Origin: Mucilaginibacter pineti
Lineage (GTDB): Bacteria > Bacteroidota > Bacteroidia > Sphingobacteriales > Sphingobacteriaceae
Reading direction: 5' to 3'
Assembly (NCBI RefSeq): GCF_900101875.1
Contig: NZ_FNAI01000002.1
Span: 744,001-808,000 of the forward strand
Length of the DNA stretch: 64,000 bases
Numbering within the stretch: the stretch's first letter is position 1; every line of letters begins with the position of its first letter. The translations under genes were made by a program, and so were the position numbers. The notes below the pieces were generated by a model. That model saw only the letters and a list, made by a program, of their open reading frames with translations. It was not told where the DNA came from and did no database searches. Of this stretch, positions 42,735-51,212 are shown in pieces.

Positions 42735-43209
42735 TGATATAACCAGCGAAAGCGGCGGCGTAGTAGTAACAAAAATGAACGATCTGATGAACTGGGCTCG
42801 CCTGTCGTCTTTATGGCCCTTAAGTTTTGGAATTGCCTGCTGTGCTATTGAAATGATGGGTTCCATGGCATCTACTTATGATCTCGACCGTTTTGGGGTG
42901 TTCCCAAGGCCATCTGCCCGTCAGGCCGATGTTATTATTATAGCTGGCACCGTAACCTTTAAAATGGCCGAACGCATTAAACGCCTTTACGAGCAAATGC
43001 CCGAGCCTAAATACGTTATTTCTATGGGATCATGCTCCAACTGCGGCGGCCCATACTGGCAGCATGGCTACCACGTAGTAAAGGGGGTAGACAGGGTGAT
43101 TCCCGTTGATGTATACGTACAAGGCTGCCCCCCACGCCCAGAAGCACTGATAGGTGCGATTTTAGAACTGCAAAAGAAAATTGAAGGTGAGCATTTGATA
43201 AAGGGGTGA
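42727..43209 (+). CDS. nuoB: NADH-quinone oxidoreductase subunit B
   Basis: This 160-residue subunit carries the terminal Fe-S cluster N2 of complex I. Its four ligands are visible as Cys38-Cys39 (GIACCAIEM), Cys103 ([10 protein letters not shown]) and Cys134 ([10 protein letters not shown]). The ATG at 42727 overlaps the end of nuoA by 8 bases, so the two are translationally coupled; a longer reading frame upstream is not needed. The nuoC and nuoD genes lie 16-18 kb away, in the opposite direction. Confidence 0.97.
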   Translation: MSSDITSESGGVVVTKMNDLMNWARLSSLWPLSFGIACCAIEMMGSMASTYDLDRFGVFPRPSARQADVIIIAGTVTFKMAERIKRLYEQMPEPKYVISMGSCSNCGGPYWQHGYHVVKGVDRVIPVDVYVQGCPPRPEALIGAILELQKKIEGEHLIKG

Positions 43210-43249
43210 GCTTTTTGCTTTTGCCTTTCACAACTGGAAAAATAAGATT

Positions 43250-43327
43250 TGTCATGCTGAGCGTAGTGAAGCATCTATATTGAACTATGCAATTCTACGA
43301 ATAGATCCTTCGTACCTCAGGATGACA
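43250..43327. repeat. Dispersed TGTCA palindromic repeat
   Basis: Ends TGTCATGCTGAG and CTCAGGATGACA pair with two mismatches, and AGCATCTAT pairs with ATAGATCCT inside. Same family as 32253 and 35072. It lies after nuoB. Confidence 0.8.
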
Positions 43328-43405
43328 AAGGGATAAATTTGCTTCACTTTACTCACTCCTCATCTTTCATAAAAATACTAAATTAGCCCCAATAACGCTA
43401 CATCT

Positions 43406-43936
43406 ATGCCAGTAAAAAATACCACTCCTCAAAAAAACAGTTTGCTGCTTAATGTACTTGGGCTGGGTTTGCTTACCGGCACGCTTGATGCCCTGGCGGC
43501 CCTCATCTGGAATTTGATACTCAACTATAAAAATCAAGCGGTTGATTATAAATTAGGGATGGAGATCATTTTCCGGTTTATTGCAAGCGGTGCTTTTGGC
43601 GGGCAGGCGGCATTTGCCGGTGGTAAAGAAATGATAATAGCCGGCGCGGTGTTTCATTACATCATCGCTTTTGTTTTTTCGGCCGTGTTTTACCTCGCTT
43701 ATCCTTTTTGTAATAAATACCTTAACAGCAAATATCTTGTGGCAGTGGCGTATGGATTAACAGCCTGGATAATCATGAACCTGATGGTGATCCCGGTAAG
43801 TAAAATTGGTTTCCACCCCATTAAGCTCCAGGTAATTTTGATTGGTATCCTCATACTCATCATTTGTATAGGCTTACCAATAGCACTCATTACCAACAAG
43901 CAATTAAAAACCGGCAGATTTTCGGGCCTCAAATAA
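43406..43936 (+). CDS. Four-helix membrane protein, unknown function
   Basis: I do not recognise this 176-residue protein. It has about four membrane helices (roughly residues 16-36, 68-90, 112-130 and 140-162), a short basic N terminus (MPVKNTTPQK) and a basic tail. The pattern resembles small DUF1440-like membrane proteins but no family motif is certain. It is monocistronic with its own bidirectional terminator downstream. Confidence 0.75.
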   Translation: MPVKNTTPQKNSLLLNVLGLGLLTGTLDALAALIWNLILNYKNQAVDYKLGMEIIFRFIASGAFGGQAAFAGGKEMIIAGAVFHYIIAFVFSAVFYLAYPFCNKYLNSKYLVAVAYGLTAWIIMNLMVIPVSKIGFHPIKLQVILIGILILIICIGLPIALITNKQLKTGRFSGLK

Positions 43937-43947
43937 ATTGCCTATAA

Positions 43948-43987
43948 AAAAGAAAGGCCCCGCATTTTAATGCAGCGCCTTTCTTTT
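43948..43987. terminator. Bidirectional intrinsic terminator
   Basis: The stem AAAAGAAAGGC pairs with GCCTTTCTTTT around an inner GCAT-TTTA-ATGC hairpin, with A and T runs on both sides, between the membrane-protein gene and the convergent fasciclin gene. Confidence 0.9.
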
Positions 43988-44016
43988 GGGATTTAAGATT
44001 TAAACAGATTTTCTTA

Positions 44017-44613
44017 TTACTGCGGCATCAACACGCCGTTAAGGCCATGAACAACCCCGTTGCTGGCCATGGTATCAAATGATATTACCTGTGCTGCGTT
44101 TCCTTTGGCATCTACTATCTGCAATTCACTTTTATCATTTACAGACAGGTTAAGCGTTTCGCCATCAACCGTTTTTAATGCTGCCTTGCCCTTACCAACG
44201 GTAAGCGCCTTTATAATGTCGGCCTTGGTGTATTTACCGGCTACCACATGATATTTTAAAAGCTTGGCCAGTTTGGCATGATCTTTCATTAAATCGTCCA
44301 TTGCAGGTTTTGGCACCTTGCTAAAGGCCACATCATTTGGTGCAAATATGGTGTATGGGCCTGGGCCTTTTAAGGTAGCATCCAGCTCGGCAGATTTTAC
44401 AGCCAAGGCAAGTGGTGCAAATGTTGTGCTTGAATTAAGCACGCCAACCAAATCACCAGATCCGCTCGGTGTTGTTGGCGTTGCGGCGGTACCGGTTGTA
44501 GTAGTTGTTTTGGTAGCGGTATCGCGTTTAGTAGTATCTGTTTGGGCTATCGCTTTGTTTGATAGAAACCCGATAGTTAATGTTGTTAGGGCAATTAAAA
44601 CTGACTTTTTCAT
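44017..44613 (-). CDS. Exported fasciclin-domain protein
   Basis: This about 198-residue protein has a signal peptide (MKKSVLIALTTLTIGFLSNKAIAQ), a Thr/Pro/Ser-rich linker and one fasciclin (FAS1) domain (about residues 55-198). FAS1 motifs are clear: TIFAPNDVAFSKVPK and HVVAGKYTKADIIKALTVGKG, ending in ASNGVVHGLNGVLMPQ. Such proteins act in adhesion or as redox/cell-surface components. Starts at 44640, 44619 or 44613 are all possible; the last is the simplest signal peptide. Upstream of it, 44614-44940 holds no gene that I can see. Confidence 0.93.
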   Translation of the reverse strand: MKKSVLIALTTLTIGFLSNKAIAQTDTTKRDTATKTTTTTGTAATPTTPSGSGDLVGVLNSSTTFAPLALAVKSAELDATLKGPGPYTIFAPNDVAFSKVPKPAMDDLMKDHAKLAKLLKYHVVAGKYTKADIIKALTVGKGKAALKTVDGETLNLSVNDKSELQIVDAKGNAAQVISFDTMASNGVVHGLNGVLMPQ

Positions 44614-44940
44614 GTTCATCTTTCTTTTGATCTTATTCATAAATAAATGTAAATAAGTAGTAGTCTAATCTTATAGTATTTCCTTAAAAGTTAATTAATT
44701 ACCTGTTTTGCTATGTTGTTATAACTAATAATTACAATTATGGTTTTTAAATAGTGAAAACAGGTAGTTAAACAATTAATAAACAGGAAGAAAGAAATGC
44801 CGAAAATCGTGTCGATGATGGTAATTTATCATGGAGATTATGCTTTTAGACAGGCCTATTGTATCCAAAAAATTACGCTATAAATTCCAAATTAACAGTT
44901 GGAACATTTAAAGTTAATACATATCTTAGATGACTTAAAT

Positions 44941-45456
44941 ATGACAATTATGTTTATTAACAAAAAAATATTAGTTACAGTTGGCCTGCTTTCGGTAGTA
45001 GTGTTTGGCGCCATGACCTCAATAACACCAAAACCTGCCGACGAAGGTTTTAAAAATCTGAAGGTATTACCCAAAAACATCACCGGCGATCAATTGCATG
45101 AGGTGATGGAGGAGTGGGAGCACTCGTTAGGCGTACACTGTAATTTTTGCCATGTTCGCGACGAAGCAGCCAAAAAAATGGATTGGGCAAGTGATGCAAA
45201 ACCAGAAAAAGAAGCAGCCCGCGATATGTTTAAAATGATGAACAAAATTAACCAGAAGTATTTTCATGCCAAAAAAGACTCATTGGGTATGATCATGCAT
45301 TCGGGGGTTAATTGCAATACCTGCCACCGTGGTACCGCTCATCCAGAAGTTGTTGTTCCTGAAGGAAAACGTCCGGGTGGTCCTGGTCAGGGCCCGGGCC
45401 CGGGTGCTGCACCTGGTCAGCCTGCTCCGGCTGGTGCGCCAGATAAAAAAGAGTAG
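44941..45456 (+). CDS. Dihaem c-type cytochrome with Gly/Pro tail
   Basis: This 171-residue protein starts with a signal/anchor helix (residues about 8-25) and has two haem-attachment motifs, CNFCH (Cys67, Cys70, His71) and CNTCH (Cys125, Cys128, His129). A helical region lies between them and there are several candidate distal Met/His ligands. The C terminus is a Gly/Pro/Ala-rich tail ending in PDKKE. It resembles the reaction-centre-type (PRC) cytochrome subunit family seen in non-phototrophic Bacteroidota. The haem would be attached by the CcmE/CcmF system at 2.6-5.6 kb. Confidence 0.88.
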   Translation: MTIMFINKKILVTVGLLSVVVFGAMTSITPKPADEGFKNLKVLPKNITGDQLHEVMEEWEHSLGVHCNFCHVRDEAAKKMDWASDAKPEKEAARDMFKMMNKINQKYFHAKKDSLGMIMHSGVNCNTCHRGTAHPEVVVPEGKRPGGPGQGPGPGAAPGQPAPAGAPDKKE

Positions 45457-45476
45457 TTTTAATAAAAGTAAAGTAT

Positions 45477-45512
45477 AAAAACGCTGCTAATTAAAAATTA
45501 GTGGCGTTTTTT
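45477..45512 (+). terminator. Intrinsic terminator of the cytochrome gene
   Basis: AAAAACGCTGCTAAT pairs with ATTAGTGGCGTTTTT around TAAAA (two G-T pairs), ending in a T run, about 20 bases after the stop. Confidence 0.88.
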
Positions 45513-45660
45513 CGTTATAGGTTAAAAAATTAAGTGAAAAAGGGGTGTTGGTAAGGGTGAAAATAGCTTTTTTATTAATTAATAACTTAATGTTCATGAT
45601 TAATTCATCAATTATGCCTACTTTTAATTGATTTAAGTCCCCTAATTAAATTTGCTTGCT

Positions 45661-45876
45661 ATGACAGCTGAAATTGAAGCCCCTTCCGGCATAAGAAGTA
45701 TAGATACAAGGAAAAGTGCAGCGAGAGCTGAATCTACCTGCCGTACTTGTAAAAATGATATGTCACGTGTAAAAAGAGGATATCTTGTAAAAACCTTTTT
45801 TTCTTGGTTACCTCTAAAAAGATACGCCTGCTACAACTGCCTCACCAAAACATATAAATGGAGCAGAACTAAATAA
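45661..45876 (+). CDS. Small basic CxxC...CxxC protein
   Basis: This 71-residue basic protein has two CxxC pairs, Cys27/Cys30 (CRTC) and Cys57/Cys60 (CYNC), a plausible zinc ribbon. No other motif is recognised. The ATG at 45661 gives a start closer to the real sequence than the TTG 9 bases upstream. It lies between the cytochrome and accC genes, on the same strand, with its own promoter not identified. Confidence 0.55.
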   Translation: MTAEIEAPSGIRSIDTRKSAARAESTCRTCKNDMSRVKRGYLVKTFFSWLPLKRYACYNCLTKTYKWSRTK

Positions 45877-45957
45877 TTTGCTGCTTATATCCGTTAATCG
45901 CGGTGTTTAATTGTTTTTCGTGGTGTAATATTTCCAAATCTTAATAGCTAAATCAGT

Positions 45958-45965
45958 TACATTTG
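45958..45965 (+). promoter_or_regulatory. Putative -7 box of the accC promoter
   Basis: TACATTTG fits TAnnTTTG, with the ATG 4 bases downstream at 45970. This would give a nearly leaderless transcript. No -33 box was found. Confidence 0.4.
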
Positions 45966-45969
45966 TTTT

Positions 45970-47451
45970 ATGCAAAAAATACTGGTAGCCAATCGCGGCG
46001 AAATAGCATTAAGGGTCATGCGCTCTGCGCGGGAAATGGGTATTAAAACCGTTGCGGTTTACTCCGATGCCGATCGTAATGCTTTGCACGTGCGTTATGC
46101 CGATGAGGCTGTACATATTGGTGCAGCGCCCTCAAATCAATCTTATCTCGTTGGCGAAAAAATTATAGCTGCCTGCCTTAAAACAGGCGCGCAGGGTATT
46201 CACCCGGGTTATGGTTTTTTAAGCGAAAATGCCGCCTTTGCAAGAATGGTTGCCGATGCCGGATTGATTCTTATTGGTCCATCGGCACAGGCTATGGAGG
46301 TGATGGGTAATAAGCTATCGGCCAAAGCCGCGGCCATGAAGTATAATATACCCATGGTTCCCGGTACCGAAGAAGCCATTACCGATATTGCAGAAGCTAA
46401 AAGACGTGCGGTAGAGGTTGGTTTTCCTATACTCATAAAAGCCGCTGCAGGCGGTGGTGGTAAGGGTATGCGTATAGTTGATGGCGAAGCTGATTTTGAA
46501 GAGCAAATGCAATTAGCCGTATCCGAAGCTACATCGGCCTTTGGTGATGGCTCTGTTTTTATTGAACGCTACGTATCATCGCCCCGCCACATCGAAATTC
46601 AGGTTCTGGGCGATACCCACGGCAATATAGTACACCTTTTTGAACGTGATTGCTCAGTACAGCGCCGCCATCAAAAGGTAATTGAAGAGGCACCCTCCAA
46701 GGTACTTACCCCGCAAATTCGTGAGCAAATGGGTAAATGTGCGGTGGATGTTGCGAGGTCTGTAAATTACACCGGTGCGGGTACAGTGGAGTTTATTATG
46801 GATGATAACCTCAATTTCTATTTTTTAGAGATGAATACCCGCCTGCAGGTAGAGCACCCGGTTACAGAACTGATCACCGGTATCGACCTGGTAAAAGAAC
46901 AGATCCGTATTGCACGCGGCGAAGCGATCAGCTTTAAACAGGAAGACCTGCAAATTCGCGGTCATGCTATAGAGTTAAGGGTTTATGCAGAAGACCCTGC
47001 TAATAATTTCCTGCCGGATATTGGTACACTCCAAACCTATATAACCCCAAAAGGTGCAGGCGTAAGAGTTGATGATGGTTTTGAGCAAGGCATGGAGATC
47101 CCCATTTATTACGACCCCATGATTGCCAAGCTGATAACCTATGGTAAAGACAGAACCGAGGCCATTGAACGCATGGTACGCGCTATTGACGAGTATAAAA
47201 TTACCGGTATTACCACCACCCTTGCTTTCGGCAGGTTTGTAATGGAGCACGAGGCCTTTACATCTGGCAATTTTGATACGCATTTTGTTAAAAAATATTT
47301 TACCCCCGACGTATTGCAAACCGGGAACGAGCAGGAGGCCGGTATCGCCGCCATATTAATGGAGCAACTGCTGGGCCAAAAAAATATCACGGCAACCTCA
47401 ATTGCTGCTACAGAAACAAGTAATTGGGTAAAAAACAGGAGCAGGTTATAG
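45970..47451 (+). CDS. accC: Acetyl-CoA carboxylase biotin carboxylase subunit
   Basis: This 493-residue ATP-grasp enzyme carboxylates biotin on the carrier AccB in fatty-acid synthesis. The N-terminal QKILVANRGEIALRVMRSA, the Gly-rich loop AAAGGGGKGMR, ERDCSVQRRHQK and the FLEMNTRLQVEHPVTE metal/biotin site are present. The length is typical, with a slightly extended C terminus. No accB or other biotin carrier gene is adjacent, so it stands alone. It could also serve another acyl-CoA carboxylase. The convergent HAD gene ends 4 bases downstream. Confidence 0.95.
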   Translation: MQKILVANRGEIALRVMRSAREMGIKTVAVYSDADRNALHVRYADEAVHIGAAPSNQSYLVGEKIIAACLKTGAQGIHPGYGFLSENAAFARMVADAGLILIGPSAQAMEVMGNKLSAKAAAMKYNIPMVPGTEEAITDIAEAKRRAVEVGFPILIKAAAGGGGKGMRIVDGEADFEEQMQLAVSEATSAFGDGSVFIERYVSSPRHIEIQVLGDTHGNIVHLFERDCSVQRRHQKVIEEAPSKVLTPQIREQMGKCAVDVARSVNYTGAGTVEFIMDDNLNFYFLEMNTRLQVEHPVTELITGIDLVKEQIRIARGEAISFKQEDLQIRGHAIELRVYAEDPANNFLPDIGTLQTYITPKGAGVRVDDGFEQGMEIPIYYDPMIAKLITYGKDRTEAIERMVRAIDEYKITGITTTLAFGRFVMEHEAFTSGNFDTHFVKKYFTPDVLQTGNEQEAGIAAILMEQLLGQKNITATSIAATETSNWVKNRSRL

Positions 47452-47454
47452 AAT

Positions 47455-48099
47455 CTATAATAGCTCAGTAAGCTCCTCAAAACTATCAATGGTGGCAACC
47501 ATACCATCGGGCACAACGCCAAAACCATAGCTGGCAAAAATAAACGGAACGCCGGCTTTACTTGCAGCGCTGTAATCACCCATGGTATCGCCTATGTAAA
47601 CCGGGTTTTTAAGCTGATGGTCGGCAACAATATCTTTTATATTATCGGCTTTCGGATTGCCTTTGGTACCGTAGCATTGGTGACCCAAAAAATAGCTGTG
47701 CATATTGTTTAGATCTAAAAATACTTCGATATAACCGCTTTGGCAGTTACTCACAATATATAGCTTGTATTTGGCTTGCAGGTATTTAAGTGTTTCTTCC
47801 AGTTTCGGATAAAGCTCACCACCTTTTTTATAAAGTATTTCCAGTTCGCTTATGGCACAAAGTGATTGTACTTCTTTCCGTTGAGCAGTATCAAGGTTGG
47901 GGAATAGCTTGTCGAAAATGGCATCATAGGTCATGCCGGTTATGGAACGTACACGTTCAACAGTCATTACCTCATCAATATAATCAACCTGGTTAAGGGC
48001 GGCCTGCCAGGCGAGGGCTACATTACCGGTACTATCCCAAAGAGTACCGTCGAGGTCAAAAATTATACTGTCGAATTTGTTTTTTAATGAGCTATCCAT
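47455..48099 (-). CDS. HAD-superfamily phosphatase (phosphoglycolate-like)
   Basis: This 214-residue enzyme has HAD motif I FDLDGTLWDS with the nucleophile Asp, an alpha-helical cap, motif II in YIVSNCQSG and motif IV in YIGDTMGDYSAA. The layout fits phosphoglycolate phosphatase-like or beta-phosphoglucomutase-like proteins. The substrate is unknown. It converges on accC with a 3-base gap between stops. Confidence 0.9.
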   Translation of the reverse strand: MDSSLKNKFDSIIFDLDGTLWDSTGNVALAWQAALNQVDYIDEVMTVERVRSITGMTYDAIFDKLFPNLDTAQRKEVQSLCAISELEILYKKGGELYPKLEETLKYLQAKYKLYIVSNCQSGYIEVFLDLNNMHSYFLGHQCYGTKGNPKADNIKDIVADHQLKNPVYIGDTMGDYSAASKAGVPFIFASYGFGVVPDGMVATIDSFEELTELL

Positions 48100-48190
48100 A
48101 GTGGCGGCAAAAGTAAGGGTTTATTTTTTTGCCGGGGATGTGAGACTGATTTATTTTATATTTGACTGTTATTCTGATCTTATATTAGAT

Positions 48191-48266
48191 TGTCATCCTG
48201 AGGAACGAAGGATCTAATCGTCGATAAGCAGAGCGCATAACAGATCCTTCGTTCCTCAGGATGACA
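48191..48266. repeat. Dispersed TGTCA palindromic repeat, perfect copy
   Basis: Two perfect 25-base arms (48191-48215 and 48242-48266) begin TGTCATCCTGAGGAACGAAG and enclose a 26-base loop. It is the best-paired member of the family and lies in the gap upstream of the ABC exporter. Confidence 0.88.
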
Positions 48267-48344
48267 GTTCGGAAATTGACGGAGGTAATTTGTCACCCCT
48301 CCCTCACAAATTGCCTGTTTTAAATAAAAAGCTCAATTATTGGT

Positions 48345-48371
48345 TAAATTTGATGATACCAATCAGGAAAG
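48345..48371 (+). promoter_or_regulatory. Putative -7 box and ribosome binding site of the exporter gene
   Basis: TAAATTTG (48345-48352) fits the -7 consensus and AGGAAAGA (48364-48371) is a good Shine-Dalgarno site 9 bases before TTG 48381. The latter supports the unusual TTG start, since no in-frame ATG exists for 40 codons. Confidence 0.5.
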
Positions 48372-48380
48372 AGATCTATA

Positions 48381-50219
48381 TTGAATACCAACCGCCCGCC
48401 AAAAAATACCATCAGCACTAAAATAACATTAAAGGAGCGCTTTGATGCGCTGCGTAACCTGCCCGCATTTTTCAAACTGGTATGGCAAACCAACCGCTGG
48501 ATGACGGTGGTAAGCGCCTTGCTGCGCATTGTGCGTTCGGCCATGCCGCTGGGTTTACTATATGTAGGTAAACTAATTATTGATAAGGTAGTTACCATAA
48601 GTCACGCGCCGGTTAAGGATCTGGAACCATTATGGCAACTAGTTGCAATTGAGTTTGCACTGGCCATATTTACAGATGCGCTAAGCCGTGCCATTACACT
48701 TATGGATAGCCTGCTTGGTGATCTGTTCAGCAACTATACATCGGTGAAAATAATGGCGCATGCCGCCACGCTTGATCTCGACCAGTTTGAGGATTCGGTA
48801 TTTTATGATAAGCTGGAAAGGGCAAGGCAGCAAACCATAGGGCGTACCATACTGCTGTCGCAGGTAATGAGTCAGGTGCAGGATTTGATTACAATGGGTT
48901 TCCTGGCTGTTGGGCTAATGGCTTTTAATCCCTGGCTTATTGTGCTGCTGCTGATAGCCATAATCCCGGCTTTTTTGGGCGAATCGTACTTTAATGATAA
49001 AAGTTATGCGCTTACCCGTGGCCAAACGCCCGAGCGTCGCGAGCTTGATTATATCCGTTACCTGGGTGCCAGCGATGAAACCGCCAAAGAAGTAAAGATC
49101 TTCGACCTGTCGGGCTTTATTATCGATCGCTTTAAGGTTTTATCAAATAAATTTTATGCAGATAATAAACGGCTGGCTGTAAAACGATCATTATGGGGAA
49201 CGTTTTTCGCTATGCTGGGCAGTATTGGCTATTACGCCGCATACGTGGTTATCATTGTGAGAACGGTTAATGGCAGCGTAACTATTGGCGAACTGGCTTT
49301 CCTTGCCGGTTCATTCAGGCAGTTGCGTACTTTACTGGAGGGGATACTGACGCGGTTTACCGCCGTATCACAAGGCGCCATTTATCTACGAGATTTTTTT
49401 GAGTTTTTTGAGATAGTACCTAAAATTAAACTGGCCGCCAACGCATTGCCATTCCCCAAGGTTATAAAAGAGGGCTTTACCTTTGAGGATGTTGGTTTCC
49501 GATACCTTAATTCCGAGCGGTGGGCTAATCGTCACCTGAGCTTTACCCTTTACCCCGGCGAAAAGCTGGCCTTGGTGGGAGAGAACGGTGCAGGCAAAAC
49601 TACGCTGGTAAAGCTACTCTCGCGCTTATATGACCCCACCGAAGGACGCATATTGCTTGATGGCGTAGATTTGCGGGAATACGACCTGGCAAGTTTGCGC
49701 ATGAATGTTGGTATTATATTTCAGGATTACCTGCGTTACCAGATGAGTTTTGCACAAAATATAGCCGTAGGGAAGATCAGCGAACAGGATAACAGGCCGT
49801 TGATTGAAAACTCGGCCAAACAAAGCCTGGCTGATGTGCTGGCTGCCAAACTTCCCGGTGCGTATGACCAGCAATTAGGTAAACGTTTTGCCGACGGTGT
49901 TGAACTATCGGGCGGCGAATGGCAAAAGGTGGCCCTTGCGCGTGCCTACATGCGCGATGCGCAACTGCTTATTCTTGACGAACCCACATCGGCATTAGAT
50001 GCCCGGGCAGAGTATAATGTGTTTGAGCGCTTTGCCGAACTTACAAAAGGCCGTTCGGCGGTATTGATCTCGCACCGTTTTAGTACCGTGCGCATGGCCG
50101 ATAGAATTTTGGTGCTTGAAAAAGGAGAGCTTATTGAAATAGGTAGCCACGAAGAGCTATTGCTGAAAGGCGGCCGTTACGCCGAGTTATTTGATTTGCA
50201 GGCAATGGGCTACCGGTAA
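48381..50219 (+). CDS. ABC exporter, fused permease and ATPase
   Basis: This 612-residue protein has a six-helix ABC exporter domain (residues about 30-330) and an ATPase domain. The ATPase has Walker A GENGAGKTTLV, signature LSGGEWQKVALARA, Walker B LLILDEPTSALD and an H-loop ISHRFSTV. It probably works as a homodimer exporting a lipid, drug or peptide. The TTG start is chosen from the Shine-Dalgarno site and the lack of alternatives. No partner gene is adjacent. Confidence 0.92.
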   Translation: MNTNRPPKNTISTKITLKERFDALRNLPAFFKLVWQTNRWMTVVSALLRIVRSAMPLGLLYVGKLIIDKVVTISHAPVKDLEPLWQLVAIEFALAIFTDALSRAITLMDSLLGDLFSNYTSVKIMAHAATLDLDQFEDSVFYDKLERARQQTIGRTILLSQVMSQVQDLITMGFLAVGLMAFNPWLIVLLLIAIIPAFLGESYFNDKSYALTRGQTPERRELDYIRYLGASDETAKEVKIFDLSGFIIDRFKVLSNKFYADNKRLAVKRSLWGTFFAMLGSIGYYAAYVVIIVRTVNGSVTIGELAFLAGSFRQLRTLLEGILTRFTAVSQGAIYLRDFFEFFEIVPKIKLAANALPFPKVIKEGFTFEDVGFRYLNSERWANRHLSFTLYPGEKLALVGENGAGKTTLVKLLSRLYDPTEGRILLDGVDLREYDLASLRMNVGIIFQDYLRYQMSFAQNIAVGKISEQDNRPLIENSAKQSLADVLAAKLPGAYDQQLGKRFADGVELSGGEWQKVALARAYMRDAQLLILDEPTSALDARAEYNVFERFAELTKGRSAVLISHRFSTVRMADRILVLEKGELIEIGSHEELLLKGGRYAELFDLQAMGYR

Positions 50220-50380
50220 ATACCGCCACGATTTCAGTACGTTATTTGCCCATGCAAAGCCTTAATTTTCTTTAACGATATTGCATATTTATAGGGTGCT
50301 TTCCTTTAAAAATGGAAAATAAAAGACGATTTTCCTAAAAACTGCGTAAAAATACGTATGCTTTTCAGTGGTATCCCTTA

Positions 50381-50410
50381 TTGCATTTATTATTTCATGG
50401 CTTATCTTTG
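50381..50410 (+). promoter_or_regulatory. Putative promoter of the 109-residue lipoprotein
   Basis: TTG (50381-50383), 19 bases, TATCTTTG (50403-50410), 46 bases before the ATG, matches the -33/-7 pattern at the usual spacing. Confidence 0.6.
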
Positions 50411-50455
50411 TTTAACATTTTACTTAAACCAAACCTTATATAATACCCCAAGCCT

Positions 50456-50785
50456 ATGAAACTTTTTTATCATTTTTTAATTTTCGTTTTTGTATCACTC
50501 GTTTTGCTGGCGTGTGCAAACGTTTTTAACTCAGATGGTAGAATGGATGATACCAATATTGAACCATCAACATCAGAAAACAGTAAGAATATTAAGCAAC
50601 CCAATGATTCTGTAGCCGAGGCTGGCAAGAGCAGTCGGGCCATGCTTACCAGTTTCAAATACAACAATCTTTTTGATAATAGCCAAGTAGCCGAAAAGGA
50701 TTGTAGCTGCAAAAAACATCGTAACCCTATAAATGATTTACAGATGGCCATCTTGCATTTTAATCAAAACCAACAACAGTTTTAA
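50456..50785 (+). CDS. Lipoprotein of unknown function
   Basis: This 109-residue protein has a lipobox (LLACAN) after a hydrophobic signal peptide, so it is probably lipid-anchored at Cys20. The mature part is polar and Ser/Asn/Asp-rich, with one CSCK motif near residue 82. I recognise no domain. It stands alone between the ABC exporter and a gene-poor stretch. Confidence 0.65.
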   Translation: MKLFYHFLIFVFVSLVLLACANVFNSDGRMDDTNIEPSTSENSKNIKQPNDSVAEAGKSSRAMLTSFKYNNLFDNSQVAEKDCSCKKHRNPINDLQMAILHFNQNQQQF

Positions 50786-50882
50786 TAAGATAGTTTTTAG
50801 TAGTTAGTTAATTTTTTAGTTAGGGAACAGTTGCAAGCAGTCGTTACAGAAATGTAACGGCTGTCTTGTTTTTTAATGGGTA

Positions 50883-51035
50883 TTATCTATAGGGAAAATG
50901 ACCGAAAGTAAACATTACGGTTAAAAAGGGAATAGTTAATAAAAAAAAGGCTTTCGCTAATTGCCTGTCGTCGGCATTGCCAATTATAAATACGTTATAC
51001 AGGTCTTTTTTTAGGTTGTTAAATGCATTTTTCAT
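50883..51035 (-). CDS. Possible 50-residue small membrane protein
   Basis: Read on the minus strand, ATG at 51035 opens a 50-codon frame ending at TAA 50885-50883. The peptide begins MKNAFNNLKKDLYNV, contains a hydrophobic stretch (AKAFFLLTIPFLTVMFTF) and ends GHFPYR. It lies in an otherwise gene-free 427-base gap. The composition is protein-like, but there is no homologue I can name and no clear promoter. Confidence 0.4.
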   Translation of the reverse strand: MKNAFNNLKKDLYNVFIIGNADDRQLAKAFFLLTIPFLTVMFTFGHFPYR

Positions 51036-51153
51036 ATCTCAAAAAATAGATGTTCATTAATTGTGTTTCTTGTAAATATGACCTTGAAAAAAGCGCATGG
51101 TTTAACCCAAACATAAAAAGTACATTAACAAAATAGTTATGATGAGCCTTAAA

Positions 51154-51190
51154 AAACAAATGCCCGCAGCAAACCTGCGGGCATTTGTTT
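51154..51190 (-). terminator. Intrinsic terminator of the DUF983 gene
   Basis: A perfect 16-base stem (AAACAAATGCCCGCAG with CTGCGGGCATTTGTTT) around CAAAC, with T-rich sequence beyond on the minus strand, 23 bases after the DUF983 stop. Confidence 0.9.
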
Positions 51191-51212
51191 TGAAGAAAGA
51201 TGCCTGATTTAA

